Positions 14,473 through 24,773 of a DNA stretch of 64,000 nt are shown one piece after another. This stretch comes from an uncultured Williamsia sp. (GTDB lineage Bacteria; Actinomycetota; Actinomycetes; Mycobacteriales; Mycobacteriaceae). The stretch covers positions 124,001 to 188,000 of the forward strand of contig NZ_CANLWM010000006.1 of assembly GCF_947494875.1 (NCBI RefSeq), written 5' to 3'. The notes under the pieces are model-generated. The model saw nothing but the letters and a program-made list of their open reading frames with translations. It made no database searches and was not told the DNA's origin. Numbering within the stretch: position 1 is the stretch's first letter; each line of letters begins with the position of its first letter. The position numbers and the translations under genes were made by a program.

Positions 14473-15702
14473 CTAGAAGAACGTGCCGGAGAACGGCTTC
14501 CGATCGGTGAGGAACGCCTGATCGAGTTCGCACAGTGTGGAGTGGTCGGATGCCCACAACCGGTTCGCGGCCGCGAACTCCGTCGCGCGGTAGCCGCCGA
14601 GGTAGATGCTCGACAGCACCGACACGTCCATCCGCACGGTCGCCGGGTCGTCGGTGACCGACACGGTGGCGACACCGTCGCGCACCGTGAACGCGAAACG
14701 TCCACCGTTGCCGCGGAACTGGTCGATGATCTCGAGGACGGCGTCGACGTCCTCGGAGTAGGTGCGTGCCTCGAGCGCGGCGGGGATGTCGATGATGCGC
14801 AACCACATCGAGTCCGACAGTGCGGTCATCTTCGGTGCCCGCAGGTTCGTCAGCTTCATGGGAAGCGGGTCGTCGACGGGCATCGAGACGTGGATCGTCG
14901 GGATGAGATCGAGACCGAGCAGCACGCGCCAGAGATCGGTGTGGGCGGCGTCGGTGACGGCGAAGAACTCCGACACGTTGGCCGACGCCGTGCCGCCCTC
15001 GTGGCTGATGCGATAGCTCGCGTACCCGTCCGGGTGCACCAGGTAGTGCAGCGCACTCTGCCCGTCCCGCAGCAGTTCCCGGTCGGCGAAGATCATGTTC
15101 CACCACACCCGCGACCGCACGATCGCGCCCGGGTTCATCGCGGCCCACCGGTCGTGCAGATCGGGGACGAGCTCGCGGACCTGCTCGGCGGTCGCGAAGC
15201 GCACGGGCGTCCACGACGGAGGTGGTTCCCGCAGCTCGGCCTTCGACAGGTCGATCTCGGCCTTCTGCTCGAAACACGCCGGTCCGTAACCGAACCGCTC
15301 GTAGATGGTCGCCTCGCTGGCGGTGAGGATCGAGAAGACCGACTTCTCCTGCTCCCACTGGTCGAACAGTTCGGTGATCATCCGCCGCAGGATGCCCCGG
15401 CGGCGGTGCGTCGCCGCCACCGAGACCCACGAGAGCCCCGGCAGTTCGATGCGCGCGCCACCCGGCAGCGTCAACGTCATCCGGTAGAACATCGCGACGC
15501 CGGCCAGCACCGGCCCCACCGGACCGGACTCGTCGTAGACCACGACGACGTCGCCGTCCCGCAGCTTGCTGCGGATGTCGGCCTCGGCCTCGGCGTCGAG
15601 GGGATGGATGAACGCGAACGCGCGAGCGTCGGCGGCGATGATCGCGGGCCAGTCGTCGTCGTGCGCCCGGCGCAGGACGAGTTCGGAGTCGGTCACCGTC
15701 AC
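14473..15702 (-). CDS. eis: Eis-like GNAT N-acetyltransferase
   Basis: This 409-residue protein has the tripartite Eis layout. The N-terminal GNAT domain contains LSWVSVAATHRRRGILRRMI (acetyl-CoA pyrophosphate loop with the R/G-rich segment, about 95-112). A second GNAT-like domain follows, then a C-terminal sterol-carrier-like domain ending FSGTFF. In M. tuberculosis Eis the C-terminal phenylalanine carboxylate is the catalytic base, and it is present here. Eis acetylates amines such as aminoglycosides and host or endogenous peptides in the cytosol. The ATG is divergent from an MFS gene 67 nt away. The downstream isomerase-like gene follows closely. Confidence 0.9.
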   Translation of the reverse strand: MTVTDSELVLRRAHDDDWPAIIAADARAFAFIHPLDAEAEADIRSKLRDGDVVVVYDESGPVGPVLAGVAMFYRMTLTLPGGARIELPGLSWVSVAATHRRRGILRRMITELFDQWEQEKSVFSILTASEATIYERFGYGPACFEQKAEIDLSKAELREPPPSWTPVRFATAEQVRELVPDLHDRWAAMNPGAIVRSRVWWNMIFADRELLRDGQSALHYLVHPDGYASYRISHEGGTASANVSEFFAVTDAAHTDLWRVLLGLDLIPTIHVSMPVDDPLPMKLTNLRAPKMTALSDSMWLRIIDIPAALEARTYSEDVDAVLEIIDQFRGNGGRFAFTVRDGVATVSVTDDPATVRMDVSVLSSIYLGGYRATEFAAANRLWASDHSTLCELDQAFLTDRKPFSGTFF

Positions 15703-15769
15703 AACCTATCGGGTGTGACGAATCCGTCCTGGTACCGCTGCTGACCACACGGAATGGCCGAGAGCCCCG

Positions 15770-17035
15770 ATGAGCTTGTATATCCACATGTCCTCCGCCA
15801 CCACCTCCGCCGCCACGGCGACGGACCCCGGGAGCCGCGCCCCGCAGACCGTCGGCCTGATGGTCGTGTTGGCGACCGTGATGGTCGGCACGACGATGCC
15901 CACGCCGCTGTACGCCGACTACGAACGCGCTTTCGGGTTCTCGCTGCTCACGGTGACCGTCGTCTACGCCATGTACGCGGTCGGCGTCCTCGCGGCACTT
16001 CTCGCGTTCGGCACCTGGTCCGACGTCCTGGGTCGTCGCCCCGTCCTGGCGCTCGGCGTCTTCTTCGCCGCCGCCAGTGACGTCGTCTTCCTGCTCGCGG
16101 ACGACACCGCCGTCCTCCTGGTGGCGCGCGTCGTGTCCGGGCTGTCGGCGGGTGTGTTCGTCGGCACGGCGTCGGTCGCGATCATCGAGATGGCGCAGGG
16201 TCGGTTGTCCTCCCGCGCGCCGCTGCTGGCCAGCCTGGCCACGATCGGCGGGCTCGGCATGGGCCCGATCGTCGCGTCGCTGCTGGTCACGTGGGCACCG
16301 AGTCCGCTGCGCACCACGTACTGGGTGCATCTCGGACTGATGGTGATCGCGGCGCTCATCGTCGTCGCCGTGCCGGAGACCCGCGGTCGGCACCGCGACG
16401 AGAAGCTCGGATTCATGCCGCTGACCGTGCCCGCCGAGATCCGCGCCTTCTTCATCCGGGCCGCGATCCTGGGCTTCGCCGGCTTCGCGGTGATGGGCCT
16501 GTTCACGGCGCTCGCACCGACGATCGCGTCGCGGTTCGCCGGGGTCGACTCCGTGATCGGCCAGGCGCTGCTCGTCGCCGCGGTGATGGGCGGCTCACTG
16601 GCCGGTCAGATCGCCGGCCGCGCCCTCGACGACCGCATCTCCGAGGTCGTCGCGATCGCGATGATGATCGCCGGCATGGCGCTGCTCGTCGCGACCCTGC
16701 TCGCCGGGCACTGGCCGCTGCTCGCGGCCGCCGGACTCGTCGGCGGGTTCGGTCAGGGCGTCGCGTTCGCGCGCGGGCTGTCGGGGATCGCCACCGGCGC
16801 CCCCGCCGACCGCAAGGCGGCGACCACGTCGGCGTACTTCGTCATCACCTACATCGCCATCAGCATCCCGGTAGTCGCCGAGGGGCTGCTGTCGCGGGCG
16901 GTCGGGGTGCGCACCGCGGGCATCGTGTTCGCGTGCGTGGTGTCCGCGCTCGCGCTGACGGCCGGCGTCCTCGCGTGGCGTGAACAGACCCGCGTCGACG
17001 ACGACGCCGAGAAGGCCGACGCACCCGCCCACTGA
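15770..17035 (+). CDS. MFS transporter
   Basis: This 421-residue transporter has 12 hydrophobic segments after a short polar N-terminus. Motif A appears as GTWSDVLGRRPVLALG around 84-99, and PTPLYADYERAFGFS follows the first helix, a pattern common in drug/metabolite efflux members. An alternative start at 15788 would remove six residues. No strong ribosome site precedes either start. It is divergent from eis, so both may respond to the same toxic compound, but no shared operator is obvious. Confidence 0.82.
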   Translation: MSLYIHMSSATTSAATATDPGSRAPQTVGLMVVLATVMVGTTMPTPLYADYERAFGFSLLTVTVVYAMYAVGVLAALLAFGTWSDVLGRRPVLALGVFFAAASDVVFLLADDTAVLLVARVVSGLSAGVFVGTASVAIIEMAQGRLSSRAPLLASLATIGGLGMGPIVASLLVTWAPSPLRTTYWVHLGLMVIAALIVVAVPETRGRHRDEKLGFMPLTVPAEIRAFFIRAAILGFAGFAVMGLFTALAPTIASRFAGVDSVIGQALLVAAVMGGSLAGQIAGRALDDRISEVVAIAMMIAGMALLVATLLAGHWPLLAAAGLVGGFGQGVAFARGLSGIATGAPADRKAATTSAYFVITYIAISIPVVAEGLLSRAVGVRTAGIVFACVVSALALTAGVLAWREQTRVDDDAEKADAPAH

Positions 17036-17256
17036 ACTGCTCCGCCTGCCCAACGAAGGGCTCCGAGTGCCCAACGAACGGCTCCAACTGCCCAACGAAC
17101 GGCTCCAACTGCCCAACGAACGGCTCCAACTGCCCAACGAACGGCTCCAACTGCCTAACGAACGGGGCGACGCCGTTCGTTGGGCGGCAGGAACCATCGG
17201 TTGGGCGGCCGGAACCGTCGAGTGGGCGGCAGGAACCGTCGAGTGGGCGGTCCGGA
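17036..17256. repeat. Inverted pair of 21-nt repeat arrays with central hairpin
   Basis: Six 21-nt units (17039-17164), three of them identical, share the core TGCCCAACGAACGG. They are followed by four units in the opposite orientation (17173-17256) sharing CCGTCGAGTGGGCGG. The two arrays are inverted copies of one family. At the junction AACGAACGG (17157-17165) and CCGTTCGTT (17173-17181) form a perfect 9-bp stem with a 7-nt loop. The region lies between the MFS and RNA methyltransferase genes. In-frame heptapeptide repeats arise from the 21-nt period but have no start signals. Confidence 0.85.
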
Positions 17257-17277
17257 CTCGTCGGGCAGACTGACGCG

Positions 17278-18108
17278 ATGCCCGTCGACGTCATCGACAT
17301 CGCCGACCCTGACGACCCGCGCGTCGACGACTTCCGCGACCTGAACTCCGTCGACCGCCGCCCCGACCTGCCGGTGCTGCCGGGTGGCCGCCCGGGCCGC
17401 GGGCTCGTCGTCGCCGAGGGTGTGCTGGTGGTGCAGCGGATGATCGCGTCGCGGTTCACCCCGCACGCCTTCCTGGGTGTCGAGAAGCGGCGCGCCGAAC
17501 TCGACGCCGACCTCAGCGACCCGTCCGTCGACGGCCTGCCGTTCTACCGCGCGACCGCCGAGGTCATGGCCGAGGTCGTCGGATTCCACCTGAATCGCGG
17601 CGTGCTCGGCGTCGCCCGCCGGCCCGAGCGTCTGTCCCTCGACGCCGTCGTCGCCGGGGCGCGCACGGTGGCGGTCCTCGAGGGCGTCAACGACCACGAG
17701 AACATCGGCAGCATCTTCCGCAATGCCGCCGGTCTCGGCGTCGACGCGGTGGTCTTCGGTCGCGGCTGCGCGGACCCGCTCTACCGTCGTGCGGTCCGGG
17801 TCTCGATGGGCCACGCGCTGCTGGTGCCGTTCGCGATGGCCGACGAATGGCCGGGCGACCTGCACACGTTGCGCGACAACGGGTTCACCGTCGTGTCGCT
17901 CACCCCTGACCCCGACGCCGTGCCCCTCGCCGAGGCCGTCGACGCCGACCGCGTCGCGTTCATGGTGGGTGCCGAGGGTCCAGGCCTGTCCGAGACGGCG
18001 ATGCGAGCGGGAGACGTCCGGACCCGGATCCCCATGGCGCGCGGTACCGACTCCCTCAACGTCGCGACCGCCGCGGCGATCGCTTTCTACGCCCGCGCCG
18101 CCCGGTGA
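17278..18108 (+). CDS. TrmH/SpoU-family RNA 2'-O-methyltransferase (Rv0881-like)
   Basis: This 276-residue protein has an N-terminal substrate-binding domain and a C-terminal SPOUT knot. The motifs are NDHENIGSIFRNAAGLGVDAVV (motif 1, catalytic Arg), FMVGAEGPGLS (motif 2) and RIPMARGTDSLNVATAAAIAFY (motif 3). It methylates ribose 2'-OH groups of rRNA or tRNA using SAM; the exact target is unknown. The gene begins directly after the inverted 21-nt repeats. M. tuberculosis Rv0881 occupies the same position. Confidence 0.9.
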   Translation: MPVDVIDIADPDDPRVDDFRDLNSVDRRPDLPVLPGGRPGRGLVVAEGVLVVQRMIASRFTPHAFLGVEKRRAELDADLSDPSVDGLPFYRATAEVMAEVVGFHLNRGVLGVARRPERLSLDAVVAGARTVAVLEGVNDHENIGSIFRNAAGLGVDAVVFGRGCADPLYRRAVRVSMGHALLVPFAMADEWPGDLHTLRDNGFTVVSLTPDPDAVPLAEAVDADRVAFMVGAEGPGLSETAMRAGDVRTRIPMARGTDSLNVATAAAIAFYARAAR

Positions 18109-18118
18109 CGACCATCGA

Positions 18119-19534
18119 TCACCGGTGCAGGTGCCGTAGCGCCGATTCGGCTGCGTTGTAGCCGCACATGCCGTGCGCGCCGGCGCCGGGTGGGGTCGAC
18201 GCCGAGCACAGATAGACGCCGTCGATCCCGGTCGCGTACGGGTCGATCGCGGGTCGCGGCCGCAGCAGCACCTGCAGTCCGCCGTTGGACCCGCCGATCA
18301 CGTCGCCACCGGCGAGGTTCGGGTTCGACTGCGCGAACTCGGTCGTCGTGGTCACCGCGGTCGCGCGGATCCGATCGCGGAACCCGGGCGCGAACCGCTC
18401 GATCTGGGCGGTGATCGCCTCCGTGGCGTCGCCGGTGTACCCATGTGGCACATGGGCATACGCGTACAGGGGGTTCACCCCATCCGCCGACCGTGTCGGG
18501 TCGGCGACGTACTGCTGCCCGACGATGAGGAACGGGCGTTCCGGCATGACGCCCTGCGCCACCTGACGTTCCGCCGCGACGACCTCGTCGGCGTCGCCGC
18601 AGACGTGCACCGTGCCCGCGGCCGCGACGCCCTCGGCGATCCAGGGGACGGCCCCCTCGACGGCGTAGTCGACCTTGAACGCGCCCGGAGCGCGACGAAA
18701 GCGGTTGTAGGACCGCCGGATCCGACGGGGAAGCGCGTCGCCGTAGATGTCGACCGCGACCTGCGGTGAGGTGTCGAGCAGCACGACGTCGGCGGACGGG
18801 ATCTCCGCGGCGGACCGGATGTGGCGCCCGGTCTCGATCACACCGCCGAGGTCGGTGAGCATGGCGGCGAGTGCGGTGGTGATCGACGCCGACCCACCGC
18901 GGGCCACCGGCCAGCCGAACCGGTGGCCCGACGCGGCGAGCATCAACCCGACCGCGGACGTGAGTGGTCGGTCCAGACGCGTGTAGGCATGGGCGGCGGC
19001 ACCCGCGAAGGCGGCGCGGCCCTGCGGGGTACCGAACAGTCGCATGGTCACCGTGGCGGGTGGCAGCGCGCGCGGACCCAGTGTCGCGAGGGCGAGCAGA
19101 TGCCGCGGCATGTGCGCGATCGGGCGCATGACCTCGGCCGCCAGGTCGTCGAAGCGGGAGGCCAGCGGACCGACGAGGGCCCGCCACCGGGCGCCGTCGC
19201 GGCCGAGACCGTCGACCGTCGCGTCGATCGACCGGTACAGCAGCGCCGCGGTGCCGTCGTCGAGTGGATGGGCGCAGTCGACCGGGGCGTGGTCCCAGAG
19301 CAACCCGTACCGCTCGAGATCGAGCCCGGCGAGGAACGGTGACCCGACGCCGAGCGGGTGGAAACCGGAGCAGTGATCGTGGATCAGGCCCGGGAGTGTC
19401 AGCTCACCCGACCGTGTGCCGCCGCCGATCGAGTCCGCCGCCTCCAGGACGGTCACCGACACGCCCGACCGCGCGAGGTGCACGGCGGCGGCCAGCCCGT
19501 TCGGGCCGGATCCGACGACGACGGCGGTGGTCAT
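18119..19534 (-). CDS. FAD-dependent oxidoreductase, phytoene desaturase-like
   Basis: This 471-residue protein begins with a Rossmann dinucleotide motif VVVGSGPNGLAAAVHLARSG (GxGxxG, residues 5-24) and an acidic residue at the end of strand 2 (VLEAADSIGGG). The C-terminus GVYLCSASTPPGAGAHGMCGYNAAESAL is the FAD-contacting segment of the phytoene dehydrogenase/CrtI-like superfamily. The substrate is unknown, and no carotenoid genes are adjacent. The ATG at 19534 was chosen because the frame upstream is antisense of the divergent DUF2537-like gene. Confidence 0.85.
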   Translation of the reverse strand: MTTAVVVGSGPNGLAAAVHLARSGVSVTVLEAADSIGGGTRSGELTLPGLIHDHCSGFHPLGVGSPFLAGLDLERYGLLWDHAPVDCAHPLDDGTAALLYRSIDATVDGLGRDGARWRALVGPLASRFDDLAAEVMRPIAHMPRHLLALATLGPRALPPATVTMRLFGTPQGRAAFAGAAAHAYTRLDRPLTSAVGLMLAASGHRFGWPVARGGSASITTALAAMLTDLGGVIETGRHIRSAAEIPSADVVLLDTSPQVAVDIYGDALPRRIRRSYNRFRRAPGAFKVDYAVEGAVPWIAEGVAAAGTVHVCGDADEVVAAERQVAQGVMPERPFLIVGQQYVADPTRSADGVNPLYAYAHVPHGYTGDATEAITAQIERFAPGFRDRIRATAVTTTTEFAQSNPNLAGGDVIGGSNGGLQVLLRPRPAIDPYATGIDGVYLCSASTPPGAGAHGMCGYNAAESALRHLHR

Positions 19535-19600
19535 GATCTCGACGGTAGCCGACCGGCACGTCGTCCCCGGCCGGTCGGAGTCCGGCGCGAGAATGGACCG

Positions 19601-19876
19601 ATGACCGCCGCCGAGCCGACGCCGTGGGGACCGGGCATCACGCTGGCCGCCGTGTGCGCTGTCGTCGTCGCCGGCACGGTCGGAGGCGTCTACAGCGTCG
19701 TCGCCGAGGCGGGCCGACTCCTCGGGGTCCTCGCGGTCGTCGTCGTGTGTGGCGGTCTGGGACCGTCGGCCTGGGTGTGGCGACGGCGACCGGTACTGCG
19801 CTGGATCGGCTCCGGCGCTCTCGTCGGCCTGGTCATCGGACTGGTGATCGCGACCGCGCTCGCCGCCGAACGGTGA
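19601..19876 (+). CDS. Small three-helix membrane protein, DUF2537-like (Rv0882 position)
   Basis: This 91-residue protein has three hydrophobic segments (about 12-32, 39-56, 66-86) joined by short basic loops (WRRRPVLR). It is the right length and position to match M. tuberculosis Rv0882 (94 aa). The DUF2537 name is from memory of that family. It is divergent from the FAD oxidoreductase. The function is unknown. Confidence 0.7.
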   Translation: MTAAEPTPWGPGITLAAVCAVVVAGTVGGVYSVVAEAGRLLGVLAVVVVCGGLGPSAWVWRRRPVLRWIGSGALVGLVIGLVIATALAAER

Positions 19877-19888
19877 CCACACCCACGC

Positions 19889-19919
19889 TTGACGATCGTT
19901 AGCCGGTCGAATTTATAAT
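19889..19919 (+). promoter_or_regulatory. Strong sigma70-like promoter in a convergent gap
   Basis: TTGACG (19889-19894) and a perfect TATAAT (19914-19919) are separated by 19 nt, in an A/T-rich patch that stands out from its surroundings. It points right, into the 3' end of the minus-strand DUF6928-like gene, and has no sense gene downstream. It could drive a small or antisense RNA. Confidence 0.45.
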
Positions 19920-20030
19920 CGGTGCACTGCCGACGTCGCCGCAGAACTCGTGGGGTGTGACGACTTCGGCGATCAGGGTCGGTGCCGGCAGCAGTACGCC
20001 GCCGGCGCCGCCCCGGTTCCTCGCGTCGGG

Positions 20031-20816
20031 TCAGCGTCGCCCGAAACCGAACCACCGCGCGACCTTCGTCGGCGCGGACACGTCCTCGCCGTCCTCGGTC
20101 TGCTCGGCGTCGTGGGCCGGCTCGGGATTCCGGGTCTCCGCGCGGTGTGGATCGCGCAGGTCGTCGGCGGTCGGTTGATGACCAGGGGGCCGGATCGCGA
20201 AGCGCGACACGGTGATCGCCTCGGGGGAGATGACGTCCGGGCCGAACGGCGGCGTGAGGCGGAGACCCACCCAGTTCGTCGACGCCTGGTCGGCGAACTC
20301 GGTGGGGTGGAACGGAAGTGCCTGGGGGTCGGGCATCGCGCCCTCGCTGTAGCGCAGGGGCCGTTCGCCGGCCCAGAATTCCCGCTCGAACACGTACGGC
20401 AGTCCGATGTTCTCGGCGATGTCGACCGGGTTCGACGCGAACGACCGTCGGAGCGTGCCGTTCTCCCACGACGCGAAGGCCCCGAAGGACCGTTCGATGT
20501 CGGTGACGATGAGGTGGACGACCTGGGCGGGACGCGCGGCGATCACCGAGTCGGGCAGGTGCGACGGGTGATCGGTCGCGACGGGTGCGCCGACGACCAC
20601 CGCGATCCGGCCGAACGAGCCGACCGCGACCTCGTCGTCGCCACCGGCGGCGGCACGGTCGAGGGTGGTCTCGCCGCGCGGGACCAGGACGGAGTCGCCG
20701 ACGACGGCCCGCGCCAGATGTGCTGCGGCCTCGGGATCGTTACGGACACCGAACCGCAGGTCGGCGATCGGGTCATCGCTGTCGACGAACCAGAGCATCC
20801 CCGCGTTCGCTCCCAC
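20031..20816 (-). CDS. DUF6928-like protein
   Basis: This 261-residue cytoplasmic protein starts GANAGMLWFVDSDDPIADL and has a WFGFGRR C-terminus after a disordered polar stretch. It contains FEREFWAGERPL and LPFHPTEFADQASTNWVGL segments that I recall from the DUF6928 family of Mycobacteriales. No catalytic motif is recognised. The GTG start is preceded by GGAAGGG, and the gene lies 21 nt after the sepH stop codon. It is therefore very likely co-transcribed with sepH, suggesting a link to division or growth that is not proven. Confidence 0.7.
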   Translation of the reverse strand: MGANAGMLWFVDSDDPIADLRFGVRNDPEAAAHLARAVVGDSVLVPRGETTLDRAAAGGDDEVAVGSFGRIAVVVGAPVATDHPSHLPDSVIAARPAQVVHLIVTDIERSFGAFASWENGTLRRSFASNPVDIAENIGLPYVFEREFWAGERPLRYSEGAMPDPQALPFHPTEFADQASTNWVGLRLTPPFGPDVISPEAITVSRFAIRPPGHQPTADDLRDPHRAETRNPEPAHDAEQTEDGEDVSAPTKVARWFGFGRR

Positions 20817-20837
20817 ACCAACCCTTCCGGTCGTGTC

Positions 20838-21869
20838 CTACTGGCTGCCGTTGCTGCGCACCCCGAGAAGGACATCTTCCCACGCGGGTACGGCCGGCTT
20901 CCGCGAGGCCTTGCGCGGCCTGCGCGCAGGGGTCGAGGTGTCAGGGGTCGTCGCCGCCGGGTCGTCGTCCGTTGCGGCGGTGGACTCGTCGGCTCCCGGG
21001 TCCCGGCGGGTGGGGACGTCGTCGGGATCGAAGTCGGCGGCCTCGAGGTCCTCGATCGTGTCGGTGGCGCGGGCGGCGACGGGATCGGCTGCGGCACTGG
21101 CCACCTCGGGCTCCGGGGCGTCGATCGCCGTCTCGGCGTCGACGTGTCGCGACCGGGATCGCTGGGCGTGGATGAGGTCGTCGGCGCCGACGGTGACCTC
21201 GTCGGCGACGGGTGTCGGGCGGCCGGACGGGCGTGCGGTGGGTGGCGTCGCGAACGAGACGACGGACCCGGATCCGCTGAGGGGACGCGTGAGGTCGGCG
21301 TCGGTGAGTTCGTCGGCCATCTCGTCGAGCGGCTCGGTGGTGCCCCCGCTGGACCCCGGCAGGAAACGCCAGTGCGCACGGTTCTCCGATCGGCCGACGC
21401 GCCAGGCGACCTGCACGATCCACCGGTTGTCGTCGCCCTTCCAGGCGTCCCAGGCGGTGTTGTCGGGGTCGTGTCCGCGGGCTCCGAGCGCCGCCGCGAC
21501 CACCTCGCCGAGCGTGGACAGCGCGGGACCGTCGATGCGGATCGGGTGCGACGACGCCGCCATCTCGGTGGCGCGGGAGCGCTCGAGAAGCACCGGGTGC
21601 GCGAAGCGATCGATCTTGTCGACGGAGACCCCGGCGGCGGCCGCGACCTGTGCGACCGAGGCGCCGGAGCGGATGCGGGCCTGGATCTCGCGCGGCCGCA
21701 GGGCGCTCTCCATCTCGATCTCGATCTGACCGATGCGGGAGATGTCGCCACGGAGTGCGGCGCGGAGCCGATCGTCCGCCGGGACGGTGAACTCCTCACC
21801 GGAGACGGGGTCGCGGCAGATCACCGAACCACTCTCGGCGTCGACGCCGATGACACGCAGTTCGCGCAT
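20838..21869 (-). CDS. sepH: Septation protein SepH (DUF3071)
   Basis: This 343-residue protein has the N-terminal DUF3071 domain MRELRVIGVDAESGSVICRD...GEEFTVPADDRLRAALRG. A helix-turn-helix-like segment RPREIQARIRSGASVAQVAAAAGVSVDKIDRFAHPVLLER follows (about 58-97), then a WDAWKGDDNRWIVQVAWR block. A long acidic/disordered region separates these from a conserved C-terminal tail PAWEDVLLGVR. SepH binds FtsZ and promotes its bundling at septa in Actinobacteria. It corresponds to Rv0883c and is adjacent to serC as there. Confidence 0.93.
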   Translation of the reverse strand: MRELRVIGVDAESGSVICRDPVSGEEFTVPADDRLRAALRGDISRIGQIEIEMESALRPREIQARIRSGASVAQVAAAAGVSVDKIDRFAHPVLLERSRATEMAASSHPIRIDGPALSTLGEVVAAALGARGHDPDNTAWDAWKGDDNRWIVQVAWRVGRSENRAHWRFLPGSSGGTTEPLDEMADELTDADLTRPLSGSGSVVSFATPPTARPSGRPTPVADEVTVGADDLIHAQRSRSRHVDAETAIDAPEPEVASAAADPVAARATDTIEDLEAADFDPDDVPTRRDPGADESTAATDDDPAATTPDTSTPARRPRKASRKPAVPAWEDVLLGVRSNGSQ

Positions 21870-21984
21870 CTGCCCTCCTCACCACACCAGAGTTGGGGGT
21901 TCTGCCGACTCTAGTGCAGCGCACACCCCGCGCGGGCCCGACACGCAGGTCGGATGCACGGGGTGGACCCGCAGCGGCGGTCGG

Positions 21985-23852
<1,868 letters not shown>

Positions 23853-23856
<4 letters not shown>

Positions 23857-24773
23857 ACACGGATCCCGTCGTCGAGGTCGACGGCCTGGTGAAGTCGTTC
23901 GGTCGCACCCGTGCACTCGACGGCCTGTCACTGCGGGTCGGCCGCGGCGAGGTCGCCGGTTTCCTCGGCCCCAACGGCGCGGGCAAGTCGACCACGATCC
24001 GCGTCCTCCTCGGTCTCGTGCACCCCGACGCGGGGACGGTCCGGGTGTTCGGTGCCGATCCGGTGCGCGACGCGGTGGCGATCCATCGGCGCCTCGCCTA
24101 CGTGCCCGGCGACGTCGCGCTCTGGCCCCGTCTCACCGGCGGCGAGTGCATCGACCTGCTGCTGGGGATGCGGGGCGTCACGGTCTCCGCCGACCGTCGT
24201 TCCGAACTGCTCGACCGGTTCCGGCTGGACCCGACCCGGCGGGTGTCGACGTACTCGAAGGGCAACCGCCAGAAGGTGGTGCTGGTGGCCGCGTTCGCCG
24301 CACCCGTCGACCTGCTGGTCCTCGACGAGCCCACCTCGGGCCTCGACCCGGTGATGGAGACCGTCTTCGCCGACTGCGTCCGCGAGGCCGTCGACACGGG
24401 GTCATCGGTGCTGCTGTCGAGCCACATCCTCAGCGAGGTGGAGAAGCTCTGCGACTCGGTGACGATCGTCAGAGACGGCGCGACCGTCGAGGCCGGCGCC
24501 CTGTCCCGCCTGCGGCGGATGACGCGACTGCGGGTCTCCGCCGAGATCGGCGCCACGGGCACGCCGGTCGGCGACGGGATCGACGACCTGCAGGTGGAGG
24601 CCGGCCCCGGAGGGCGACGGAGGATCAGTTTCCTCGCCGATCGCACGCGGATCGCGGCGATCGTCGCGGGCCTCGACGCGCTCGACGTCACCGACCTGAC
24701 CGTCACGCCGCCGTCGCTGGAGGAACTGTTCCTGCGCTACTACGGCGGCGCCCCGGCGCAGGAGTCGCTGTGA
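23853..24773 (+). CDS. ABC transporter ATP-binding protein (drug-exporter type)
   Basis: This 306-residue ATPase has Walker A GPNGAGKST (about 39-47), Walker B LLVLDEPTSGLD, a His switch in LLSSHIL, and an unusual signature YSKGNRQK in place of LSGGQ. That variant is typical of ABC-2 antibiotic exporters of Actinobacteria. About 90 C-terminal residues form the extra domain of DrrA-type ATPases. It is coupled by overlaps to tetR (ATGA) and to the permease (GTGA). Confidence 0.92.

Noticed and set aside
15703-15769. Shared operator between eis and the divergent MFS
   Set aside because: The AATCCGT/ACGGAAT arms do not match exactly and no clear palindrome was found.
16860-17459. 199-codon minus-strand frame containing heptapeptide repeats
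   Set aside because: The repeats come from the 21-nt intergenic arrays. There is no start signal, and it overlaps the MFS and methyltransferase genes.
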